From positions 434,001 to 498,000 of the forward strand of contig RQOL01000024.1 in NCBI GenBank assembly GCA_013076295.1: DNA of 64,000 nt, given 5' to 3'. This document shows, one piece after another, positions 30,283 to 41,600 of this stretch (its first letter is position 1; every line of letters starts with the position of its first letter). The translations under genes were made by a program, and so were the position numbers. Below the pieces are notes generated by a model, which was given only the letters and a program-made list of their open reading frames with translations, was not told the DNA's origin and did not search any database. The DNA comes from Sanderia malayensis. Lineage: Eukaryota > Cnidaria > Scyphozoa > Semaeostomeae > Pelagiidae.

Positions 30283-32058
30283 ATGCCCCAGTTTCGAGGA
30301 GTTCACCTTCTGCTCCTGGTGCTGGCATTACCAGCGCAATATTTAATTTCAAAATGGATGACACCATCTACAAGTGACAGAGAATACATGACTCGAAGGT
30401 AAAATAACTTCTGTAAAACTATATTGTTTTTGAAAATAATATCTGTGATTACTTTTGAGACAGACACTCCCCCCTATTTGGTGTATATTGTATGGTAGAT
30501 TGTATGCAGTTGTACAGTGAGCTGAGCTAAACAATAGAACAATGGAGTTGAACAATAGAGGAAAAATTGGAAGAGTAATTAAAAACTGCAATACTCTGTG
30601 ACAATTGGATTATATCTTTTCTGTAAAGGTTTTTTATGTCAAGATTCTACTTTACACTATTTTTCATTCCTCTTAGGTTGGTAAATGGAATACAAAATCA
30701 TGTTAATGGAATACTAAGCATAGAAGTATGGAAGAGCTTGTTAATTCGATTCTTGAAATATGCTTCTGTGCCATACTCAAACAGTAGAATCGATGATACA
30801 GGTGAATGTGTGGCAAAAGAAGTATTTCTATACAAAAATCCAAACGGGTATTTTGCTGGATCACCTGAGCCGAGATCTCAACGGCCGTCTAACATTGCTT
30901 ACAGAGTTGGTCAAGTTATCAGGCATAAAAAATTTGGTTATAGAGGTGTTATTGTTGGCTGGGACAAGAAAGCGAAGGTATGTTTTAACTGAATCTATCT
31001 TTTCTTTTTGAGAAATCAGTTGCAAATATCATTCCTTGTATTTCATCATGGTACAATTTAAAAGTAATTAATGAATTTATTTTTCACTTATTTGAAAACT
31101 TTGCATGGTTTATAGGCTCCAGATTCCTGGTTAAGTGTAAACTTTCCTAATCCGGTAAGCACAGTTTGGCTTCTTCACTGCTTTTAATTGATGACTATAC
31201 AATCAGGGACAAACGTCCTGAGACACTTCCTCCCCCAAACAATGTTGTCTCCAGAGACCATCTTATGCAATATCGAGAACATTTCTTTTGCACACCAATC
31301 AAAAGGGTCTGGTGGAGAAGACATGGGGCATGGGGTTTCAGTCAGCATGGGGATGGAATGGTACCCACAGGGAAGATGGCATTTTCATCAGACCTTTTCA
31401 AGTTTCCAGTGTCCCAAAGGACTTCTGTCCTCTATTGTAGATAGTTTCATGCTTGTCTACCATGCTTTGATCAAATGTAGAATACGTCTTTATCTAATTG
31501 ACCACTAGAGCCTTCATACCAAGGCTTCATTTTATATGAGCACCAATTGTATCTTTATTCAAGTTATTAATTTCTGTGCCAGGAAACAAGAAAGCAACCA
31601 GCCTATGCAGTTTTAGTTCACACAAGTGATAAAAGTCCAGCTCAAATCACATATGTTACTCAGGAAAATATTGAAGTCATTGCTTATACAGAGGTAAGCA
31701 CTTTTTACAATTGACAATTTATAGCTGTTGTGTAATTATTAGCTCTTTCCAAGCAATAATTTAAAATTTAATGTACATTATGATTGCTGTTTCATTGAAA
31801 AACATATACTTGGTGATTGGAGTCATTAAGATGATTAGTGCTTGCTGATGATTAGTGATTGATGATTGATGATTGATGATTGATGGTTGATGATTGATGA
31901 TTGATGATTGATGATGAATGATGAATGATTTATTATTGGTGATTGTTTGATTAAATTTCTAGATAGAGCACCCAGAAATATCTGAATACTTTGATAGCTT
32001 CGATAATGCGCAATACATCTTGAGGCCGTGGCTGCGCAAGTTATACCCCCATGACTGA
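30283..32058 (+). CDS. YccV/HspQ-like domain protein with N-terminal signal peptide or anchor (5 exons)
   Basis: Coding exons 30283-30398, 30677-30977, 31116-31154, 31583-31693 and 31963-32058 (TGA) join in phase to 220 aa. The N-terminus has a hydrophobic core (VHLLLLVLALPAQYL, residues 7-21) like a signal peptide or signal anchor. Residues about 40-112 are unassigned. From about 114 the sequence is a YccV-like (hemimethylated-DNA-binding/HspQ) domain: 'YRVGQVIRHKKFGYRGVIVG', 'PAYAVLVHTSD', 'YVTQENIEVI', then 'EHPEISEYFDSFD'. This matches the C-terminal domain of FBXO21, but no F-box or transglutaminase-like part is present. In bacteria the domain belongs to HspQ, a Lon modulator; its role outside the cytosol is unknown. 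There is no KDEL-type retention signal at the C-terminus (KLYPHD). Confidence 0.82.
31198..31439. mobile_element. MITE with CAATAGGGGACAAA-type ends (copy B)
   Basis: Inverted ends TACAATCAGGGACAAACGTCC and GGACTTCTGTCCTCTATTGTA, TA-flanked, in the third coding intron of the YccV-domain gene. Related to 28288-28569. Confidence 0.65.
31835..31930. repeat. ATTGATG/ATGATTG microsatellite
   Basis: Seven-base units (TGATTGA) are repeated about 11 times with minor changes, in the last intron of the YccV-domain gene. Confidence 0.85.
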
Positions 32059-32996
32059 AATTGTGTCGAACTACCGTAAAATTCCTTGGCTCGTCTGGCA
32101 GTAACACTTAAAGAAACTTTACAAAATATGCACGGTAATAGCATGATAGAATGGAATAACTTATTTCTAGACATCTAAAGGGTAAGTTGCTTGTATTATT
32201 TAACCACCCTATATTTTGAAAAATATGTGCGAATTGAGGTTTTGTATTTTAACTGGATGAATTCAATTTTTCGAATTTTTTTGCCCCATGCCACCAAGGT
32301 TCTGTTAACAGCTCCGTGACCCATTCTGAGGCTGCAAATAGATCGCAGGTTCAGTATTAATGCCTACCAATGGGTTTAGTGTCCTGTTTGGAGATGGCCT
32401 TCTATAAGAGTTTCCCTTTATCGCAGTTCTGTTGTCAATAGTTCACCTCTGACACGAAATCCCCATATTGGAGCGTCATTTTTGTGTCAGCCAACCGCCA
32501 TATAAAAAATGGCCAATTTAGACCAAAACAGGCTAAAACAGATTGAGTTTCAGATTGAGTACGATGAACCTATTGACAGATCGAGGCAAAGTAAAAACTA
32601 AAATCTCAAACAATTTTTGAATAAATAGTACGCAACTCAATTACAAACTATATCCATTATTCAGGCTCGAACTCGCCAATTATAACTGTTAAAAACTTAA
32701 TTAATAGTCAGCTCCATAAACTAACTAACATAGTTTTAACTCCAATTTAGTCAATATTTGAACGAATACAAAAAAAGAACACGAGTCTTCTAACGAGTGA
32801 CCTTTGACGAGGTGACTTCGGCACTTTCAAGAAATCAATTTTTTCTTTTTCCTCAAAGTTCTCTTTTTCCACCTGAAAAATTTTCGCCTTTTGGTGTTGT
32901 AGCTTCACCTTGTTCTCTTTCCAGGAACCATTTCGATCAGACCCAGACATTGTGAATTCAAATAAAATAAAAGTTAAACTTCGTAAACGGAAACTT
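32059..32996. other. Intergenic stretch downstream of the YccV-domain gene
   Basis: AT-rich. A minus-strand 67-codon ORF (32950-32747, start MSGSDRNGSWKENK, lysine/glutamate-rich) lies next to the LINE fragment and may be part of the same retroelement insertion. I do not recognise it and do not call it a gene. Confidence 0.3.
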
Positions 32997-33149
32997 CGAA
33001 AACTTAACCATGGTCGCGGTCTCTCGTTTAATAATTTCAGGGATACTTGGCCACTTTAGCTTTTGAATGAGGGCATCAGCAGGTGCATCATAGCTGCTTT
33101 TTGTCACAATTCTAGCAGCTCTATTTTGTAACTTTTGCAATGTGTAATA
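32997..33149 (-). mobile_element. LINE reverse-transcriptase ORF, C-terminal fragment
   Basis: The minus-strand translation contains 'YYTLQKLQNRAARIVTKSSY' followed by 'ADALIQKLKW'. This is the characteristic post-RT region (LQ+LQNRAAR+I...L...L.W) of CR1/RTE/Jockey-type non-LTR retrotransposons. Only about 50 codons survive; the RT palm motifs are absent. Confidence 0.75.
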
Positions 33150-33744
33150 GCCTCGCCCGGCCTTGAGGCTGAACATTTGAAAATATTAATTACAGCTATT
33201 TACAAGACAAGGAAGATCACTTCAGTATGGTTTTTAACTTCTATATATTCACTCGCAAATCTCTGTCATCAAGACAACGTAAAACTCAAAATCTAAGATT
33301 CAACTACTGTTAATTAATACACAGACGAGGGTAACATACGTAATTTAAACGTTATTGATTCAGTTATTTCATCAGTTTACAAATGCAAGTCGCCTGGCTT
33401 CCCCGCAGTTCCCCCACACAGAGCTACAGTAGCAGCAGGTAATGGCGGTATCTTCCAACTGGCAGGTAATGGTGTCCCTGCTATTAATCTCCCCATCTTT
33501 TTTTGCCCGTTTTGCCAGAGCATCGAGATGAAGCCAATGAGGCCGAAGCCATGTTGTGGACGAGTGACCAGGGTTCTATTTCAGACCGTAAGAAGCGTGT
33601 CGTAAAACCGTATAGAAACATCCCATAGATAGAATTTACCACGGGCAGCTACTACCGTCTTAAAGGACGCTAAACGCCAATATGTTGAGTTTGTAACAAA
33701 TCAGACGTGAAACATTGCTTTACTGCACACATGTGCATGTTGAC
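33150..33744. other. Intergenic, no gene seen
   Basis: No ORF or repeat boundary can be supported here. A plus-strand stretch near 33515-33600 has somewhat coding-like composition but no recognisable motif. Confidence 0.3.
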
Positions 33745-33950
33745 TAGACTCATTACATTGCGTCCCGGTGTTTTCGCTCTCTTGCGTACCTTCTTCGCTC
33801 CACTAGACTTGTTGCACGAGTTTCGATTTCGTGCACTGTTCGGAATTGTCCAACGAACGTACCACAGGGAGGCAATGTAATGAGTCTATCGCTCCAACAA
33901 CAGGTGAGCGAGGCTCGAGCGAAGCACAGGGACGCAATGTAATATGTCTA
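33745..33950. repeat. Inverted-repeat element with TAGACTCATTACATTGCG ends
   Basis: TAGACTCATTACATTGCGTC at 33745 is matched in inverse by GGCAATGTAATGAGTCTA near 33872-33889 and again by GACGCAATGTAATATGTCTA at 33931-33950. A further related end (TTAGACTCACTGCATTGCG) follows the MULE-like element at 35037. The MULE-like element therefore inserted within or beside a cluster of this MITE family. Confidence 0.55.
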
Positions 33951-33953
33951 GAT

Positions 33954-35036
33954 CAAAATTGTCAACCTCGAACCCAGGGCCCTTCCAGCTTCGCTGACAT
34001 GGCCCTGGTACCTACCTGCAAATTTGGTGTTAATTTATTCCATGTAATTATGCAAACACATACATGAAGTTAAAATATCAGTGTAAATATAGCATAATTA
34101 GCGCCCCTCGTGCCTCCACGCCATTTTGTTTCGTCTGCAATTTAGTTTTCTCTGTGACAATTTTGGAATTATTTGGGATCAAAGTTTGTCAGAGAGTCTT
34201 TTTTTTTAATTCCTGAATTCCCCCCCCCCGGGCATGTTGCTGTGCAAATTTTTTAAAAACCATCAAAACACGCGGAAATTGAAAGTGATTATATCGGCTT
34301 TATCCGAATTCAATCGTAATTTTTGAGCAATAGATGCATGTAAATTCACATAATTAAAAATAACATTCCAAGTTGAAGATTAGATCAGAGAGAATATTTA
34401 TCAAAAGTGTTTGAAACTTAATTTCATAAATTGACAAAGCAAACTTTTATTTTGGAGGAGTACAACAATTATTTATGTTGAGCAAAATTGGCCTTCATCT
34501 ATGCCCCCGAACTATTTGTTTTCAGACGTGTAAAAAGCAAAATAACGCCTGAATTAAACGCAAAATTTATATATAGCTTTAAACTTGATGTTAATAATCA
34601 TTTTCAAAACTTTAAACCACAAAATTAACAACAAATCAGTCTAAAAATCATACATTTTTGCTGGGCCTAGGCGCTGCAGACAGGCCGAAGTAAATTTGAA
34701 AATATCTCGGATTGAAAAAGAGAAATGAAGCTATCACCTGTTTATAATTTTCTCCTGTCATCATCGAAAAGTTTTTAAAATTCTTGTTAGGGATTTACTC
34801 GTGAAGCATAGTACATAACAACAATGCAGGGTCACGTTTTCTCTCACATTGTCGGCACATTTTCCCTTGTTTTCCTTGCCTTTCTTGAAAATTAATTCTT
34901 GAAATTCCCCGGGTCACTAACTTATGCAATTTCTATTGTTAATTGGTTAGCCAATCACAGTCCATTATTGCGAGGTAGGTACCAGGGCCATGTCAGCGAA
35001 GCTGGAAGGGCCCTGGGTTCGAGGTTGCAAAATTGT
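33954..35036. mobile_element. MULE-like non-autonomous DNA transposon, copy B
   Basis: The element is 33963-35027 (1065 bp), with the same 55-bp terminal inverted repeats as copy A and a closely similar interior. It is flanked by the 9-bp duplication CAAAATTGT at 33954-33962 and 35028-35036. Differences from copy A are mainly substitutions and short homopolymer indels, e.g. a CCCCCCCC run near 34221. Confidence 0.85.
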
Positions 35037-35523
35037 ATTAGACTCACTGCATTGCGCCCCTGTGCTTTATAAACCTCTCAGAAATCTTCGCCCTGTCCGC
35101 TCCTCCGCAGAATTGTCCGAATCGCACAACGAGCTGCGCAGTTGTATTTTAACATTGGCAGAAATTAGCAGCAAGAAACATTTTGATTCACTTCCTAAAC
35201 CGATTTAATTTTGTTGGCAAAACATGGCATTCCAAAAGCCCAACAATATATTTTCTAAAAATAATAAGTTATATATTTTTAATTATTGGGATATAACAAC
35301 ACATATACAAAACCAACTCAAATAAATGGATATTGGTTTATTTACATTTTAGAGAAAGTTTAACTCTAATTATTCAACAACAACAAACAACATGTGATTG
35401 GTAATAGATGACGTTGCTTAGCATATACAACTGTGCACAAATGACGAATAAGAACGAAAATGAACGCAAAACGGATGGATACTGGACAGAACAAAGAATG
35501 TCCTTTTCCATCATAACCGTCAT
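35037..35523. other. Intergenic, partial MITE then AT-rich sequence
   Basis: Begins with a TTAGACTCACTGCATTGCG end (see 33745). The remainder has no supported feature. Confidence 0.3.
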
Positions 35524-35684
35524 CAGAAAAACCCGCATGTTAAATTCAATGTTTTAAGAACCACCAAGATGATAGTTCTCCTCAAGACAATTAGAAGAGA
35601 CAATAGAATATTGTTAGAATATTGTTACAAAACAATGGGCTAGATACAAGATGTGCGGGTTCTTATATGCGGGTTTTTAATGTA
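35524..35684. mobile_element. MITE with AAAAACCCGCATRT ends (copy 2)
   Basis: AAAAACCCGCATGT on the left and TTCTTATATGCGGGTTTTTA on the right, around 'TTTTAAGAACC' motifs. It is a degenerate member of the family at 15569. Confidence 0.6.
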
Positions 35685-35960
35685 TTATATTCTAATCTTT
35701 ACTTATCCTTTATTTCCATATAAAATAAAGGAAAAGGTTTGAGACACGTGCGATTTTGCGATCGAGTAACACCCCCCCCCCCGACTAAACCAATTTTGTC
35801 CCCCAGAATGCCCCCTTGAATTACACAAAACTGCGTTAATTACAAGTGAAATTACTTGAAGATGCCCCAAAGAATTACTGACAGCACCCTTGGTGGGAGG
35901 ATACTCGCTTATATAGGGAAAGTGACGAAGTGGGGGGACACTTTGATTGGGGTGACAGAT

Positions 35961-36108
35961 TACAGTAAAAACCCGCATATAAGTTCCAATGAATTAAGAA
36001 CCTCTAGGGTAATATTTCTGCTCGAAACAATACAAAAAGCAACAGCCAATTGTCTTGGAACAATAGGCTGGATGGAAATTTGCAGGTTCTTATATGCGGG
36101 TTTTTCGT
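35961..36108. mobile_element. MITE with CAGTAAAAACCCGCATATAA ends (copy 3)
   Basis: Left end TACAGTAAAAACCCGCATAT, right end TTCTTATATGCGGGTTTTTC, about 148 bp. It lies some 90 bases beyond the ARHGAP20-like stop codon, probably in its 3' UTR. Confidence 0.7.
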
Positions 36109-36199
36109 CTATGTGCCCGAAACCGCGCCCCGTTAGGACGGCATGGATTAAAATTCACAGTAAATTGATATAACACACGACAAGTAAATAGTCCTACTA

Positions 36200-38597
36200 T
36201 TAAACATACGATTCATCCTGGCATAAAATGTTCTTGATATCCTCGTGCGATGGCATATCAAAGTCACACGCGCTGTCAGATATACTCGAATGCGAACCCG
36301 TCGACGAGCTGTCGCTAGCCGCATCGTAATTTCGCAAATTCGAAAGGATTTTATCAAAGTCCTCAGCTGCTTTCTTGAAATCGAGTTTCTGTTTATCGGA
36401 CAGACGCACGGTCTTGTTGAACTTGTTCACTGCAGATTGCGATTGCAATCCTTTCTTGTTGGTAGAAGGAACTTTGTTGCGTTGATCGTTTTTCTCCTCA
36501 CTGCTACAGTACATAAACGAACCGGCGTTTATTGCAGCGCGTAGCGGCGACATGGGTTTAATAGCGGTCGGCGGCGAATTGATGTCAGGTTCATCGCGAT
36601 TGCCGATGTTGCGCGGAACGGACCGCGTGGCTGAAACGGGTTCGTGATGTTGGTTTATTTGCTGGCTGATCTTCGTTTGTTTTGTGCTATCATTTCCAGC
36701 ACTGCGATCGCAACTGTATTCCTTCTTTTGCGTCACGAAAGTGTGAATACCGTTGTTCAGCGGTATACCCCCGCGGCCGTCACTGTTCGTACGGTTACGC
36801 AGGCTTCTCAATGTCTTTGCGTCCAAACTCTTCGACAATAGATTCGCTTGTTTACTACCATCTTCATCGCTGTTGTTATTATTGTTGTTGATTTGAGGAT
36901 GGCAGAACGACTGTGCCAGTCTGTTATCCATTTGTGAATTTTCCTTAGCATCAGCAAGCCTATCGCTACAACCACCAGCCTCTTTCGTTCTCGCTAAATT
37001 GATTTGATTCAAGTAGGCCCGTTCAAACCGCTTCCTGCGCTGGACGTGCTCTTCATACGACGGCGCACCGCGCTGTTTCCATCGCGCGGACGTAGAGAAA
37101 ACCTCGTCCGGTGTCTGCTTGCGCAGCTCATCAGCCGTGTACTTCTTCGTTTGGAACGGTTCCGCGTTCCTTTGCACCAAAATTTGTCGCTCAGAATTCG
37201 TGTATTGGCTTGTCGCTGCCAGTGCCTTGCCGCAAGAGTTCGTGAAATCATCTCTCAGCTGTGAAACCTTCGAAGACGAACTGGTAACGTTTTTCGGTGT
37301 CGACGTCACTTGATTATCTGTGACGTTATCTAGTGAACTGTTGCTACTTCCTTTATCCGAGCTCCGTGACGAGAACTGTGGGCTACTAGATCGTTGCTGT
37401 TCGTTGTTCTGACGTAACGCTCGAATCGCCTCTTCGTACGATGGAGCTGAGCGAGTGTTTTGATGATAAACGAGGTTACTCGAAGGCGAGGTTTTTTGTT
37501 TCGGCTCCGTGGGAGGTGACGATACACTGTTATCGTAACTGATGATTTGTATTAAGGCAGATGACGGTTGGCCTAGTTTGTTGTTGTTTTTCCCGCAATT
37601 GCCGTTTATTCTGTGTTGTATGAGCTCGGCAGTCGTCGTGTAGCTTTCGAGAGTAAATCGTTTTCTCGATGATTTTCCACCATGATTATCGTCGACATTG
37701 TCGTTAATATCTGTCAAATCGTTCGCCGAGTGCCGACGATTATACATGTTGAGTCCAACGACGTGAGCTGCCGTCGATTCTACGTCTTTACCACGTGAAT
37801 TCTGTCGTCTACGGGGCTCTGGTGTTCCGGGATTGCTCATCGAATTCATGTTGTTCAATTGCGGAACGAGTAGTCTGAGTTTGACACCAGTATTCGCAGT
37901 ATCACATGTCAGCGGTATCTCCTGTGATTCCAGGTCCAGGTTTTCGCTGTTGATATCAGTTGATTCCTCCTCGTCGTAACTCATCGGCTGTTGGATCTCG
38001 GATTCGTCTCCGAGAATTCTCGTTGCTTCTTCGCCAAAAATCTCCACGTAATTTTCAATGATGAACTGCACGACCTCGCACGCGGACACAGCCTCGCTCG
38101 GACTTGCTGCATTCAGCGTCTTCGTCGTCCATACGAGGCTGGGAGCAATGCAGATTGCAAGATTCTGCGCAGTCATGTTATTCGTGTTGGAATATTTGGA
38201 AATATGATAGAGAACGCAGAAGAATTTCTTCAGCAACACGTGGCTTACTTTTGGCAGTCTGTTTAAATGCCTGCAAGGGAAAACATCGAGCCATAAATTG
38301 AATGATTTGAGTCAGACGCTGTCCCTTGGTATCTCTTCCTTTTAAATTGTATTCAATTTTCCCGGATGGACTAAATAGTCATTTCCAGGCACACAACAAC
38401 CACAATCGCAGGCCAAAATTAGTTTGGATGCAAAAAATTATTTTCCTCAACATTTCATAATCTATGGCGTTCTCGCGGTTTGTTATCTTCTTTCTAATTC
38501 TTTTTGCACTTCTCTTGGCAAAACAACTATAATAACTATCTTAGTGTATGGTCTATTGAAATAAGTAATATTCGCAAGTTTCGTATGTATTCTGTTG

Positions 38598-38636
<39 letters not shown>

Positions 38637-41600
38637 AACACGCACTATCCATTTACATGGCTCCCCGAACGTGGCCTTGTGTAGATTATTATTGTCATAT
38701 TATTATTGTGAATTCAATTGCTGCAGGCCAGAGGCTAGCAGAAGTTGAACAAGAATTGAGGATTAGTTTCTTACCTTTCTATTTCATTCACTTTGTCTGA
38801 TGTTGCTGAAATGTCTTTGATAGTGGACAATTCGCTTGGAAATTCATTGCCAAATGAACAGATTGGCAGGGCTCGCAAGAACTCCTGAAAAAAAAGAGAT
38901 CTTTGAGTATTTGGTTGAGCCGTTCTCGGAAATTTCAGCTGCATGGCAAACTTGTAACAATTTCGCTTGGGGCATAAGTGATCGATGCACAGGTGAAAGA
39001 CAGCATTTGATAACTTTGATAACGACTGATTATTACTGATTATTATTACTGATAGCGATTAGGATAGCTATATTGTTTCTGCAAGACAGTGAAATGTCGT
39101 GTTCACAGTGCAATTGCGAGGAGTCTCACCTTGAAGACTGTTGCAATAACCAGGGAGCTTTTGTCTTGCAAACTTACGATTTTACCTGCGAGAAATCAAA
39201 TCTTATTTATAAAAAAGGACAAGATGATGCCAGCAAACACGAAACGTAATTTCATTATGCGAACTTTGTGTCGTACCCCTGTTGGGATACCAATTTCTGA
39301 ATGAATCATTGTGGTTAAGTGGGGAATTCCGGGGGTAGCATGAAAATGATTTTCACTCACCTTCATCTAAATCGCGTCTTAGTTGCTTGACGCTTTTCAT
39401 AAGCGCAGATTTTCGGAATATTCCAACTGTCGATGGACCTCTGCGGAACAGTTCTACCAACATGTCCTGAAACAAAACATTAGGGATTGTTAATAAGGGA
39501 ATATTTGTGTTAGACGTGACCAAGAGGTAAAGGGCGATGGAAGGGGCGTTTAAGAGAAAGAGAGGAGTGGTAGGCCGATATGATTAGCAATTAAGAGATA
39601 GATGGATGCGATAAGGCGATATGAATCCAGTTTGGTGACGTTTTAAATTGAGAGAAAGCAAGACCATTTATTATAAGCTTTGACAACTATTGCTTATGCT
39701 TATATAAATATAGCTCACAGACAAGTTAATTAAACATAGCTTCCTCGACTCAGACCAACAGTACACTCCAAATGAGCAGTTTATGAAGATTTAAACGACT
39801 ATTTTGAAGCTATATTTAGCAGAATCGTCGTGTTTGAATCTGGATGTTGCCATAAAGAGAGCAACATAAATGGGTGCAAAGACAACTCAGACCAAAAAAC
39901 AAGCAGAATTAAATGCACTCTGATCTGTGACGGTGTTGTGTGTTCACAAACAGCAAATTAAGAATTGTTCACAAGAGAAGTCAATCTTGAATTTCCAAGG
40001 CAGAGATTTGAAACAGCTCGTCAAGAGTTTCCCGGCCTAAATCCCGCTAATCGACTGCACAAAATCCGTATTACAATATAAGGGACTGTCTTAGCAGAAC
40101 AGCAATCTAAAAAATGACGACGGCCTGTTAAGCTGTGTGTTTTCTAGGTAAGTAGCGGTTTCAATGCTAGATTTAACAATTGACAGAAGTGTACATACGC
40201 ATTGCGAAGATTTTAAGTCTCGCAAAATTAAAATTGGCAGTTTCGATCATCTATCGCGCTGTAGGCGACGTTCCATAATGGTGGGCCACACAGAACCTAA
40301 GCAATCTAACCAGACAGGAAATTTGTATGCTATGAAGTTGACTCTATATATCATGCACCCGACGTGGACAAAAAGAGTTGAACATGTACCCAGTCAATCA
40401 TTCTGATTGGCATTTATTTCAAGTGAGGTCTGGTGACTAGTTTTGGAATGTCACACAGATGATTGACAGGGCCTCTGAGATCGGGTTATTTCATTGGTCG
40501 GCTCCTGATGCAACAGAGTAACTTTGCGGGGTTCTTCCAGGCGTCATCAAATGAATCGTGGTTCCAATAATATGGCAGCAATATAAAAATGGGCTTTTGG
40601 ATGAATAAAAAAATAACCGCAGTAAGGATTTATCTTTATCATCCCCGACAAGTTATAACGGTAATCTCAGTAAAAGCAATAATCCAAATAAATTCTATTA
40701 AATTTTAATTTCCTCAAATATATACGTGATATGATTTCAATTGTGGACTAAGAACAAATCCCGCGACAAATCAAAACGAAAACAATAATAATTTACTGTA
40801 CAAAAGTTTCATTCATGTTTCATTTTGTTCAATGTTTGTACGTTCTTATCATACGTTCCATGATCTTGGCTTAATTAAAATAGGCTACGGCAAGCGAATT
40901 GAAAGGCTTCCTTCCTTTGCACAAGTCCAATTAAACAATTGCTTTTTAATTGAACGAAATACCCGCGTGCTACTTCAAACATTTCTTACGCAAGCAACAT
41001 GGAAGGGGAAATTCATGAAATGTCGGAGGCCAAAAAGCCAGACAATTCAATTCTGATTGTTATCATTAGTTTTCAAGTGGTCACTTTACGAATTATACTT
41101 CTCCGACTCAATCCTCGATCCCTCTCTGTGCCATTTACGTAAGAGAAATTGCAAATGAATACAGAAACAGGAAAACACGGCTTTAAAGATTAATCGAAAT
41201 TCACATTATGATTCATCATACATTTTTCACATGAATTTTGCTGTGATAAATAAAGTGAAAAGCGGCCTAATCCGTCCGTCTTTCTAATAAGAATAGTTGC
41301 TTTTGAAACTTGTTATCCCCGAAAAGCGCCTGACTTTGATAGAGTTTTAGCGATCTTGGACGACGTCAACACCAAATGACACTGTACTTAATAATATGAC
41401 CCTGAGGGGTGATTTATCTCATTCCTTATCGAAAATGTTATGGACCAAAGTTTTGGTTTGATTACCACCAATCGACAACGCCTTATTTTCCATACCCAAC
41501 CCACAAGTTGGCAGTGACCTGGTTACGTTCTCATCTGAGCTCTATCAACTGTGTCTATAGCACCTAATCAAGGCCATTATGATTTAAAACTCTGGTTATC

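Noticed and set aside
32747..32950. Minus-strand ORF starting MSGSDRNGSWKENK
   Set aside because: The charged composition is plausible, but it is short, next to a LINE fragment, and has no identifiable continuation.
36245..37313. Several plus-strand ORFs over the last ARHGAP20-like exon
   Set aside because: They are antisense shadows of a long real coding exon.
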